From Hydrocarboniphaga sp965279055 (GTDB lineage Bacteria > Pseudomonadota > Gammaproteobacteria > Nevskiales > Nevskiaceae): a DNA stretch of 64,000 bases. How positions within the stretch are numbered: the stretch's first letter is position 1; every line of letters begins with the position of its first letter. The notes under the pieces were generated by a model that made no database searches, had not been told where the DNA came from, and worked only from the letters and a program-made list of their open reading frames with translations. The translations under genes were made by a program, and so were the position numbers. Location: NCBI RefSeq assembly GCF_965279055.1, contig NZ_OZ257125.1, positions 4,960,001-5,024,000 on the forward strand, in the 5' to 3' direction. Shown here piece by piece: positions 54,038-62,542 of the stretch.

Positions 54038-55320
54038 TGCGCAGTTCCCAAGCACTGACTCGGACCCTGGCCCAGGCCCTTGTTGCGCTCGCGCTGTCGG
54101 GCTACGCAGTGGCCAGCCTGGCCCAAGGCACGCCGGCCGCCTGCGCCAATCCGCGTAAGGCTGACGGCACGATGTCCGAGCCCTACTATCGCGGCGTCGA
54201 GCAGGCGATGGACTTGATGTCCAAGTCCAGGAACCAGGAGGCCATCGACAAGCTGAGCAAGATGGTCGATGGCGGCGGCAGCGAGTACGAGAAGTCGATC
54301 GTCTACTACAACCTCGGCTTTGCCTACAGCTCCAAAAATGACTACACCAACGCGGCGAAGAATTTCGAAAAATCGCTGGCATTGAACGCGATGCCGCAGC
54401 AGCAGTACGACCAACTGCTGTTCAACCTTGGCCAGCTTTACGTTGCGGACAAACAGTACGATAACGGCATTCGGACGCTTGAACGTTACATCGCCGAGTC
54501 CTGCACGCCGGTGCCACCCGACGCCAACATTTTCCTGGCTCAGGCTTATCTGGAACAGAAGCGATTCAAAGATGCACTGCCGCAGGTCGATCAGGCGATC
54601 GCGAAGTCCAAAACCGTCAAGGAAAGCTGGCTGCAGCTGAAGCTCGCGATCAATTACGAGCTCAAGAACTATCGCGCCTGCGCCGACGTGCTGCTGAAGC
54701 TGATTTCGATCACGCCGGCCAAGTCGGACTACTGGAAGCAGTTGTCCGGCATGTTCATGGAACTCAAGGATGACGCCGGCGCCGTGGCTACGCTGGCACT
54801 CGCCGATCGCCAGGGCTTCCTGACCACTCCGAACGAGATACGGAATCTGTACAACATCTACATGTCGGTAGACTTGCCTTATAAAGCCGGCACTTTCCTG
54901 CAGGACGCAATCGACAAGAATCGTGTTCCGGGTGACGAGAAAAACCTGAATTCGGTCGCCGATGCCTGGATCAACGCGCGCGAATCCGCCAGGGCCGAAT
55001 CCGTGCTGAAAAAGCTGGCCGCGCAATCCGAAAAGGGCGAGTACTACTTCAAGCTCGGTGCGATGTACGGCGACGACGAACGTTGGAAAGAATCAAAGGA
55101 GATGCTCGAAAAGGCTATCTCCAAGGGCAATCTCGGCACCAAGGCAGGCGAGGCCTATTTGCGTCTCGGCGTCGCCAACTATGGCCTGAAGGATTACAGA
55201 AGCGCCGAAACTGCGGTTAACAAGGCGATGAGTTACGACAACGTCCGCGGTCAGGCCGGCCAGTGGCTGCGCCAGATCCGCTCCGATCAGGGTTTGGCGG
55301 CCGGCGCCCCAGCGGGCTGA
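54037..55320 (+). CDS. Periplasmic TPR protein of the TonB2 operon
   Basis: 427 residues with a signal peptide (about 1-29, ending SLAQ) and many TPR-like helical pairs (SIVYYNLGFAYSSKNDYTNA, LLFNLGQLYVADKQYDNG, GEAYLRLGVANYGLKDYRSA). TPR proteins close TonB2 clusters in Vibrio and Shewanella and probably organise the complex. The upstream open frame lies within tonB, so ATG 54037 is used. A terminator follows. Confidence 0.85.
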   Translation: MRSSQALTRTLAQALVALALSGYAVASLAQGTPAACANPRKADGTMSEPYYRGVEQAMDLMSKSRNQEAIDKLSKMVDGGGSEYEKSIVYYNLGFAYSSKNDYTNAAKNFEKSLALNAMPQQQYDQLLFNLGQLYVADKQYDNGIRTLERYIAESCTPVPPDANIFLAQAYLEQKRFKDALPQVDQAIAKSKTVKESWLQLKLAINYELKNYRACADVLLKLISITPAKSDYWKQLSGMFMELKDDAGAVATLALADRQGFLTTPNEIRNLYNIYMSVDLPYKAGTFLQDAIDKNRVPGDEKNLNSVADAWINARESARAESVLKKLAAQSEKGEYYFKLGAMYGDDERWKESKEMLEKAISKGNLGTKAGEAYLRLGVANYGLKDYRSAETAVNKAMSYDNVRGQAGQWLRQIRSDQGLAAGAPAG

Positions 55321-55350
55321 GCAGGCTGGTCTTAAAATCCGCTTTGCCAA

Positions 55351-55377
55351 GATCGCCCGGCCCTTCGCCGGGCGATC
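55351..55377 (+). terminator. Terminator of the TonB2 operon
   Basis: GATCGCCCGGC (55351-55361) pairs perfectly with GCCGGGCGATC (55367-55377), loop CCTTC, followed by TGCTTTCC. The short T run makes it moderate. Confidence 0.7.
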
Positions 55378-55396
55378 TGCTTTCCGGGGACGCAGG

Positions 55397-56287
55397 ATGA
55401 ACAGTCGCGCGGTGCAATTGCTGCTGGCTTTCGCAGCGGTCTATCTGGTCTGGGGCTCCACGTATCTGGCGATCCGTATCGTCGTCGAACATCTGCCGCC
55501 AGCGCTGTCGGCCGGAATTCGCTTCGACGTCGCCGGCACGTTGATGCTGATCTATGCGCTGGCGCGCGGTGGCAAGCTGCCGAAGACGCGTGCGGAGTGG
55601 AACAGCGTCGTCCTGACCGGTATCGCGCTGCTGGTCGCAGGCAACGGTCTGGTGACCTGGTCGGAAAAATGGGTAGAGTCAAACCAGGCGGCGTTGATCG
55701 TCGCGACGTCCGCGTTGTGGATGGCCGGTTTCGGCACCATCGGCGCCAAGGGTGAGCGTCTCAGTCCGCTGACCCTGTGTGGCCTGTTCGCCGGTTTCGC
55801 CGGCGTCGCGCTGCTGGTCGGTGGCGGCATTCAGGCGCAGGGAGCGCCGCTGCCGGCGTATCTGGCGCTGCTCGCGGCGCCGTTTTTCTGGGCGTTGGGC
55901 TCGGTCTATGCGAAGCGCCATCCGGTCGCGCTGACCGGCGCGATGTCGGCTGCGCTGCAGATGCTCACCGCCGGCATCGTGCTGACCGTGATCGGCCTGG
56001 CCGCCGGCGAAGCCAGCCAGCTCAGCTGGCAGCCGCGCGGCTGGCTGGCGCTGGCCTACCTGATCGTGTTCGGCTCCTGCGTCGCCTACGGCGCGTTCTT
56101 TTACCTGGTGCACGAAGTCTCGCCGGCGGTACTCGGCACTTACGCCTATGTGAATCCGGCGATCGCGGTGCTGCTTGGTTGGTGGATACTCGACGAGCAC
56201 CTCGGGCAGACGCAGATCATCGGCACAGCGGTCATCCTGCTCGGCGTGTTGCTGGTGAGCTTGGGTAGCGCGCGGAAGAAGGCGTGA
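55397..56287 (+). CDS. yedA: DMT-superfamily transporter, YedA-like
   Basis: 296 residues with two EamA repeats and about ten membrane helices. AVYLVWGSTYLAIRIVVEHLP at the N-terminus and GTYAYVNPAIAVLLGWWILDE in the second repeat are typical. GGGGA lies 6 nt upstream of the ATG. It probably exports an amino acid or metabolite; the substrate is unknown. The stop overlaps the GTG of the next gene (GTGA). Confidence 0.88.
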   Translation: MNSRAVQLLLAFAAVYLVWGSTYLAIRIVVEHLPPALSAGIRFDVAGTLMLIYALARGGKLPKTRAEWNSVVLTGIALLVAGNGLVTWSEKWVESNQAALIVATSALWMAGFGTIGAKGERLSPLTLCGLFAGFAGVALLVGGGIQAQGAPLPAYLALLAAPFFWALGSVYAKRHPVALTGAMSAALQMLTAGIVLTVIGLAAGEASQLSWQPRGWLALAYLIVFGSCVAYGAFFYLVHEVSPAVLGTYAYVNPAIAVLLGWWILDEHLGQTQIIGTAVILLGVLLVSLGSARKKA

Positions 56288-57834
56288 CAGCGGCGCGCGG
56301 CCTGTTGCTGTCACTGTTGCTGACGAGCTTCACGGCGAACGCCGCCGAGGTCGTGCTGCGCCGTGGCAATGGCCCCGACGTAGAGACGCTGGATCCGCAC
56401 AAGGTGCGTAGCGTTTCCGCCGGCAATGTGGTGCGCGATCTTTACGAAGGCCTGGTCAGCGAAGCACCCGACGGCGCGCTGATTCCCGGCGTCGCCGAAA
56501 GCTGGCAGATCGCCGACGACGGCCGCGTCTACACCTTCAGCTTGCGCGACAACGCGCGCTGGTCCAACGGCGAGCCCGTGACCGCGCAGGATTTCGTCGC
56601 CGGACTGCGGCGCAGCGTCGATCCGCAGACCGCGTCGCCGTCGGCGCAATTGCTGTCGCCGATCGAAAACGCCAGCGCGGTGATGACCGGCCGCGCGGCG
56701 CCGAGCGCGCTCGCGGTGCAGGCGCTGGATGCGCACACTCTGCAGATCAGGCTGCAGGCACCGACACCGTATTTTCTCGCGCTGCTGGTGAATCCGGCCG
56801 CGTATCCGGTGCATATGCCGCTGCCCGCGGCGGGCGAGCCGCTGATTTCCAACGGCGCGTACCGGCTACAAAACCATGTGCTGCAGTCGCGGGTCGAGCT
56901 TCAGCGCAATCGCCACTACTGGAACGATGCGCAGACGCGCATCGACCGCGTGCAGCACCTCGTCACCGAAGACATGGGTTCCGAGTTTCAGCGCTTTCGC
57001 GCCGGTGAACTCGACATCACCGAACAGGTGCCGGCGACGCAGATCGCGGCGATGTCGCCGGCGCTGCGCCGGCAACTGCGCATCGCCGACTATCTTGGCA
57101 TCTACTACTACGGCTTCAACCTCAGCCAGCCGCCGTTCGACAGGCCCGAACTGCGCCGCGCGCTGAGCCTGGCGGTCGATCGCGAGGTCATCGTGCGCAA
57201 GCTGCTCGGCAGCGGCGAGCGCGCGGCCTATAGCTGGCTGCCGCCGCGTGTCGCCGGCGCTGCCAGCCTGCAGCCGCCGTGGGCAGCCTGGACGCGTGCG
57301 CAGCGCATCAATGAGGCGCAGCGTCTGTACGCGCAGGCCGGCTACTCCGCACAGCATCCGCTGCGTACCGAGATCCTCTACAACACCAACGACGTTCACC
57401 AGAAGATCGCGGTGGTGATCGCGGCGATGTGGAAGCAGTTTCTCGGCGTCGAAACCACGCTGCGCAACGAGGAGACCAAGGTGTTTCTGCAAAGCCGGCG
57501 CGAGCGCAAACGCGTGCAGCTGTTCCGCGGCTCCTGGGTCAGCGATTACGACGACGCCAGCAGCTTTCTCGATCTGCTGGCCGGCGACAATCCGCGCAAC
57601 GACACCGGCTACGTCAGCACTCGCTACGACGCCGCGCTGCTGTCGGCGACCCGGCTCGACGGCGATGCACGTCGCGCCGCGTTGATGCAGGCTCAGCAGC
57701 AATTGCTGGACGATGCACCGGTGATCCCGATCTATTTCTACGTAACCAAGCACCTCGTTTCCCGGCGCGTTACAGGCTGGCAGGACAACGCGCTGGATCG
57801 TCACTACTCGCGTGATCTGGCCTTGGTGCCGTGA
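56284..57834 (+). CDS. oppA: Oligopeptide ABC transporter substrate-binding protein (OppA-like)
   Basis: 516 residues from GTG 56284, with a signal peptide (about 1-21, ANAAE). It belongs to SBP_bac_5: RRGNGPDVETLDPHKVRSVS, VVRDLYEGLVSEAPDG and YYYGFNLSQPPFDRPELRRAL are characteristic. No lipobox cysteine is seen, so it is a free periplasmic protein. It may bind di/oligopeptides or murein peptides. It is translationally coupled to yedA. Confidence 0.88.
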   Translation: MTAARGLLLSLLLTSFTANAAEVVLRRGNGPDVETLDPHKVRSVSAGNVVRDLYEGLVSEAPDGALIPGVAESWQIADDGRVYTFSLRDNARWSNGEPVTAQDFVAGLRRSVDPQTASPSAQLLSPIENASAVMTGRAAPSALAVQALDAHTLQIRLQAPTPYFLALLVNPAAYPVHMPLPAAGEPLISNGAYRLQNHVLQSRVELQRNRHYWNDAQTRIDRVQHLVTEDMGSEFQRFRAGELDITEQVPATQIAAMSPALRRQLRIADYLGIYYYGFNLSQPPFDRPELRRALSLAVDREVIVRKLLGSGERAAYSWLPPRVAGAASLQPPWAAWTRAQRINEAQRLYAQAGYSAQHPLRTEILYNTNDVHQKIAVVIAAMWKQFLGVETTLRNEETKVFLQSRRERKRVQLFRGSWVSDYDDASSFLDLLAGDNPRNDTGYVSTRYDAALLSATRLDGDARRAALMQAQQQLLDDAPVIPIYFYVTKHLVSRRVTGWQDNALDRHYSRDLALVP

Positions 57835-57855
57835 GATGACAGCAGAACAAATGAA

Positions 57856-57885
57856 TCTCCCTCCCCCGCAGGCGGGGGAAGGAGA
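57856..57885. repeat. Short palindromic repeat containing the oppB ribosome-binding site
   Basis: TCTCCCTCCCCCGC (57856-57869) and GCGGGGGAAGGAGA (57872-57885) form an imperfect hairpin (13 of 14 pairs). The right arm contains the AAGGAG used by oppB, so folding could occlude its ribosome-binding site. Confidence 0.6.
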
Positions 57886-57892
57886 CCAGCCG

Positions 57893-58810
57893 ATGAGCCC
57901 GCGTCTGTTGCGCCGCCTGCTCGAACTGCTGCCGACCCTGCTGCTGCTGGTCACGATCACGTTTCTGATGCTGCATGCCGCGCCGGGCGGCCCTTTCGAT
58001 GCCGAGCGCGCGTTGCCCGAAGCGACGCGCGTGCAACTCGAGGCGCGCTATCACCTCGATCAACCGCTGTGGCGTCAGTACCTGATTTATCTCGGCGATC
58101 TCGCGCGCGGCGATCTCGGGCCTTCGTATCAGTATCCCGATCGCAGCGTCGCCGAACTGATCGCCTCCGGCCTGCCGGTATCGGCGCTGCTCGGCAGCCT
58201 GGCGATGAGCCTGGCGCTGATCGCCGGCATGAGCCTGGGTATCGTCGCGGCGATGAAGCCGCATCGGCTGCAGGATCGCGCGGTGATGGCCTTCGCGGTG
58301 GCCGGCCTGTCGGTTCCGAATTTCGTGCTCGCGCCGCTACTGATTCTGCTGATGGCAGTGGGCTTGCACTGGCTGCCGGCCGGTGGCTGGAGCGGCGAGC
58401 CGCGGCAACTGCTGCTGCCGGTGATCGCGCTGGCTTTGCCGCAGATCGCGACGATCGCGCGGCTGACGCGGGCCGCGATGCTCGAGGTCATGCAGACGCC
58501 GTGGATCCGCACTGCGCGTGCCAAGGGCTTGAGCGAAAGCCGCATCGTGCTGCGCCATGCGCTGCGGCCGGTATTGCTGCCGGTGATTTCGTATCTCGGC
58601 CCGGCGGCGGCCGGCACGCTGACCGGCTCGGTGGTGATCGAGCAGATCTTCGGCCTGCCCGGCGTCGGCCGCCACTTCGTGCTCGGCGCGATGAATCGTG
58701 ACTACGGCCTGGTGCTCGGCGTGGTGCTGATCTACGGCACGCTGATCGTGCTGTTCAACTTCATCGTCGATCTTCTCTATGCGCGGCTCGATCCGCGTCA
58801 GCGCGAATGA
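57893..58810 (+). CDS. oppB: Oligopeptide ABC transporter permease OppB
   Basis: 305 residues starting MSPRLLRRLLELLPT, 8 nt after AAGGAG; the longer frame from 57812 is upstream leader. About six membrane helices; the EAA-type motif lies in RTARAKGLSESRIVLRHALR, followed by GSVVIEQIFGLPGVGR. It is the first permease subunit. Confidence 0.92.
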   Translation: MSPRLLRRLLELLPTLLLLVTITFLMLHAAPGGPFDAERALPEATRVQLEARYHLDQPLWRQYLIYLGDLARGDLGPSYQYPDRSVAELIASGLPVSALLGSLAMSLALIAGMSLGIVAAMKPHRLQDRAVMAFAVAGLSVPNFVLAPLLILLMAVGLHWLPAGGWSGEPRQLLLPVIALALPQIATIARLTRAAMLEVMQTPWIRTARAKGLSESRIVLRHALRPVLLPVISYLGPAAAGTLTGSVVIEQIFGLPGVGRHFVLGAMNRDYGLVLGVVLIYGTLIVLFNFIVDLLYARLDPRQRE

Positions 58811-58905
58811 GCGCGTCTCGTGCGCCGATGCGGCGTTGTTCGTCGTCGCCATAGCGCTGCTATGACTCCTCCTCACGCCTTGCCTCGGCGCACGATCCAT
58901 CGCTC

Positions 58906-59748
58906 ATGCTGAACTCATCGCCAAGCATCGACGCGCCAAAGTCCAAGCGCTGGGCCATGTTCGCTGTTGGTCTGCTGATCGCAGTCGCCCTGCTGTGCAT
59001 CGTCGGCCCGTGGCTGGCGCCCTGGGATTTCGACAGCATCGACTTCGACGGCGTCTGGTCCGCGCCGCCGTCGGCGCAGCACTGGTTCGGCACCGATTCT
59101 CTGGGCCGCGATCTGTATGTGCGCACCCTGGTCGGCGGGCGCATCTCATTGGCGGTCGGTGTGGTCGGCACCCTGGTGTCGCTGCTGATCGGCGTCGCCT
59201 ACGGGGCCGTCGCCGGTTACGTTGGCGGCCGCATCGACAGCCTGATGATGCGCGCGGTCGACATCCTCTACGCGCTGCCGTTCCTGTTCCTGGTGATCCT
59301 GCTGATGCTGTTGTTCGGCCGCCATCTGCTGCTGGTCTTCATCGCGATCGGCGCGATCAACTGGCTGGACATGGCGCGCATCGTCCGCGGTGAAACGCTG
59401 GCATTGAAGCAGCGCGATTTCGTCGCGGCTGCGATCGTCTCCGGCAACGATTCGCGCCAGATCATCACGCGGCACATCGTGCCCAACCTGCTGGGCGTGG
59501 TCGTCGTCTACGCGACGCTGACGGTACCGCAGGTGATTCTGATGGAAGCCTTCCTGAGCTTCCTCGGCCTCGGCGTGCAGGCGCCGGCGACCAGCTGGGG
59601 CGCGCTGGTCAGCGAAGGCGCGCGCGACATGGAGGTGGCGCCGGCCGCGCTGATTTTCCCGGCGACGTTCCTGGCCGCGACCCTGCTCGCGCTGAACCTG
59701 CTCGGCGACGCGCTGCGCGATGCGCTCGATCCGCGGCGGCGGCGATGA
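58906..59748 (+). CDS. oppC: Oligopeptide ABC transporter permease OppC
   Basis: 280 residues. The N-terminal region contains HWFGTDSLGRDLYVRTLVGG, a hallmark of OppC/DppC. Membrane helices and the LMEAFLSFLGLGVQAPATSWG signature follow. The 95-nt gap from oppB contains nothing identifiable, and there is no strong Shine-Dalgarno sequence. Confidence 0.92.
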   Translation: MLNSSPSIDAPKSKRWAMFAVGLLIAVALLCIVGPWLAPWDFDSIDFDGVWSAPPSAQHWFGTDSLGRDLYVRTLVGGRISLAVGVVGTLVSLLIGVAYGAVAGYVGGRIDSLMMRAVDILYALPFLFLVILLMLLFGRHLLLVFIAIGAINWLDMARIVRGETLALKQRDFVAAAIVSGNDSRQIITRHIVPNLLGVVVVYATLTVPQVILMEAFLSFLGLGVQAPATSWGALVSEGARDMEVAPAALIFPATFLAATLLALNLLGDALRDALDPRRRR

Positions 59749-59769
59749 ACGCGATGCCGTTCCACGGTT

Positions 59770-59849
59770 GTCATTCCCGCGCAGGCGGGAATCCAGTTCC
59801 TGCAGGTTCGAGCGCGGCGTCGCTGGATTCCCGCCTACGCGGGAATGAC
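59770..59849. repeat. Dispersed GTCATTCCCGC-type inverted repeat
   Basis: Left arm 59770-59796 and right arm 59823-59849 are inverted copies (26 of 27). Each arm also folds alone (ATTCCCGC/GCGGGAAT). This matches a repeat widespread in proteobacterial intergenic regions. It ends two bases before the oppD ATG, and its GGGAA may act as that gene's ribosome-binding site. Confidence 0.85.
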
Positions 59850-59851
59850 CG

Positions 59852-60817
<966 letters not shown>

Positions 60818-60818
60818 A

Positions 60819-60932
60819 CCCCTCTCCCAACGGGAGAGGGGCAGGGGTGAGGGCGTCTCCGGCACATCACACTTCGTTGCGCCTCGAAGGCCCTCACCCG
60901 GCGCTGCGCCCACCCTCTCCCGGAGGGAGAGG
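60819..60932. repeat. Composite CCCTCTCCC/GGGAGAGGG repeat
   Basis: CCCCTCTCCC (60819-60828) pairs with GGGAGAGGGG (60832-60841). CCTCTCCC (60914-60921) pairs with GGGAGAGG (60925-60932). GGGTGAGGG to the right of the first stem is complementary to CCCTCACCC near 60893-60901. This is a dispersed REP-type element of proteobacterial intergenic DNA. It may also end the opp transcript. Confidence 0.7.
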
Positions 60933-61057
60933 ACAAGACATCGAGAAATCGTGATAACCGCCGATTATCCCGACGTCCGCTGCCGCGTATCGTCCCCGAC
61001 GCGTCGTTCGGTTTTAGCCCTGCCACTCTGCGCGCACACCGACCCAAGGGGAGCGTC

Positions 61058-61975
61058 ATGTTTCAGGTCATTCGGAATCACCTGCTGCAAATCCTGCTGG
61101 CGCTGGGCTTTTTGTGCCTGTCTTCGAACGCGTCGGCGTTCGTCGTCATCAAGGGCGTCAGCAGTTTCAAGGTCACCACCACCTACCAGGGCGTCGCCCG
61201 TTCGACGCTGTATTTCAAGCCCAGCAGCGGCACCACGACCAAGGTGCCGCTGCTGGTGGTGCTGCACTACAACGGCGGCACGCCCGAGGCGATGTCGACG
61301 CTGACCGAAGTGCAGGAGCTGGTGCGCGACTACGGCATCTGGGTCGCGGTGCCGCCGGTCGCCGACGGCAGCTGGCATGACGATCCCACCGACACCAGCA
61401 CCACCGACGACGTCGGCTTCCTGACCACGCTGATCGACAACTCGGTCGCCGCGTATCCGGTCGACGCCAAGCGCGTCTACATGACCGGCTTCTCCGACGG
61501 CGCGATGATGACGCTGCGCTATGCCTGCGACCGCCCGGACAAGATCGCCGCCGCCGCCGCGGTCTCCGGCACGATGCTCAAGACCCTGGTTTCGGTCTGC
61601 ACCAGCCCGAGCTTCGCGACGCCCATGGCGCTGCTCAACGGCACCGCCGACGCCATCACCAAGTACAGCCCGACGCCCTACGGCATCTCGCTGACGCTGC
61701 CGGATTCGGCCAAGCACTGGGCCAAGATCAACGGCTGCGGCGCCGCGCCGGTGGTCAGCAACCTGGCCGATCTGTCGACCACCGACGGCACCACGGTGAC
61801 GCTGACCAGCTATCTCGGCTGCGCCACCGGCGACTCGGTGAGCCTGTACACGATCAACAACGGCGGCCACACCTGGCCGGGCTCGCCCTACAACCTGAGC
61901 TACCAGGGCAAGACCACGTTCGACATCGACGGCACGCTGACCATCTGGAACTTCGTCAAGCGCTTCAGCCGCTGA
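61058..61975 (+). CDS. Secreted alpha/beta-hydrolase, PHB-depolymerase/feruloyl-esterase family
   Basis: 305 residues with a signal peptide (about 1-27, NASA). The serine-hydrolase elbow is GFSDG within YMTGFSDGAMMTLRYACD; a candidate acid lies in NGTADAIT and the histidine in GGHTWPG. This is the LpqC/extracellular depolymerase (CE1-like) pattern. It would cleave ester bonds outside the cytoplasm; the substrate is not identifiable. GGGAG precedes the ATG. Confidence 0.83.
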   Translation: MFQVIRNHLLQILLALGFLCLSSNASAFVVIKGVSSFKVTTTYQGVARSTLYFKPSSGTTTKVPLLVVLHYNGGTPEAMSTLTEVQELVRDYGIWVAVPPVADGSWHDDPTDTSTTDDVGFLTTLIDNSVAAYPVDAKRVYMTGFSDGAMMTLRYACDRPDKIAAAAAVSGTMLKTLVSVCTSPSFATPMALLNGTADAITKYSPTPYGISLTLPDSAKHWAKINGCGAAPVVSNLADLSTTDGTTVTLTSYLGCATGDSVSLYTINNGGHTWPGSPYNLSYQGKTTFDIDGTLTIWNFVKRFSR

Positions 61976-62080
61976 ACGCGGCGGCGGCGGGCCACCCGCT
62001 GCGCAGGCGCGCCCGGTAAACTGTCGCCCGCCAGAACAGGCGAGAACCGGGCGCATCGACGCCGGCACCAGGAGTTGAGC

Positions 62081-62491
62081 ATGCGGAACCAGGACATAGC
62101 AGCGCGCGCGACGGCGATCGGCTACCGGTTGCGGCTCGCCGCCGCGCTGGCCCTGGGTATGGCCTGCGGCGTGGTCCAGGCCGCGCCGCAGGACGATCTG
62201 AGCTTCATCCTGCACAACCGCACCGGTGTCGACATCAAGGCGCTGTACGCCGCGCCGAACCAGTCGGCCGATTGGCAGGACGAGTTGCTGCAGGGCGAGA
62301 AGCTGCTGGACGGCGACGACGCCGACATCACCATCCCGCGTGGCGCTTCGGTCGAAAAATGGGATCTGAAGCTGATGGATCGCCAGGGCGCCAGCCTGGT
62401 CTGGCCGGGGATCGACTTCAGCAAGAGCAGCGACATCACGCTGCGCCTGAATCTGGGCAAGCCCTACGTCGAGTTGGGCGACGACAACTAG
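62081..62491 (+). CDS. Small secreted protein of unknown function
   Basis: 136 residues from ATG 62081 (AGGAG 6 nt upstream; the in-frame TTG at 62075 is less likely). A signal peptide covers about 1-35 (ending VQAAP). The mature domain (FILHNRTGVDIKALYAAPNQSADWQDELL, quoted in part, then GEKLLDGD) resembles a family of small beta-rich periplasmic proteins. No function is assigned. Confidence 0.72.
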   Translation: MRNQDIAARATAIGYRLRLAAALALGMACGVVQAAPQDDLSFILHNRTGVDIKALYAAPNQSADWQDELLQGEKLLDGDDADITIPRGASVEKWDLKLMDRQGASLVWPGIDFSKSSDITLRLNLGKPYVELGDDN

Positions 62492-62509
62492 CGATCGAAC
62501 TGGCGATCG

Positions 62510-62534
62510 GCAGGGCGGGCCGCTCCCGCCCTGC
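62510..62534. terminator. Hairpin between convergent genes
   Basis: GCAGGGCGGG (62510-62519) pairs perfectly with CCCGCCCTGC (62525-62534) around CCGCT. It lies between a + strand gene and uvrA on the minus strand and may terminate both; the flanking T runs are poor. Confidence 0.5.
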
Positions 62535-62542
62535 TTCCGCCG

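Noticed and set aside
59770..59849. Inverted repeat near oppD as an insertion sequence
   Set aside because: There is no transposase gene in the window; it is a short dispersed palindromic repeat.
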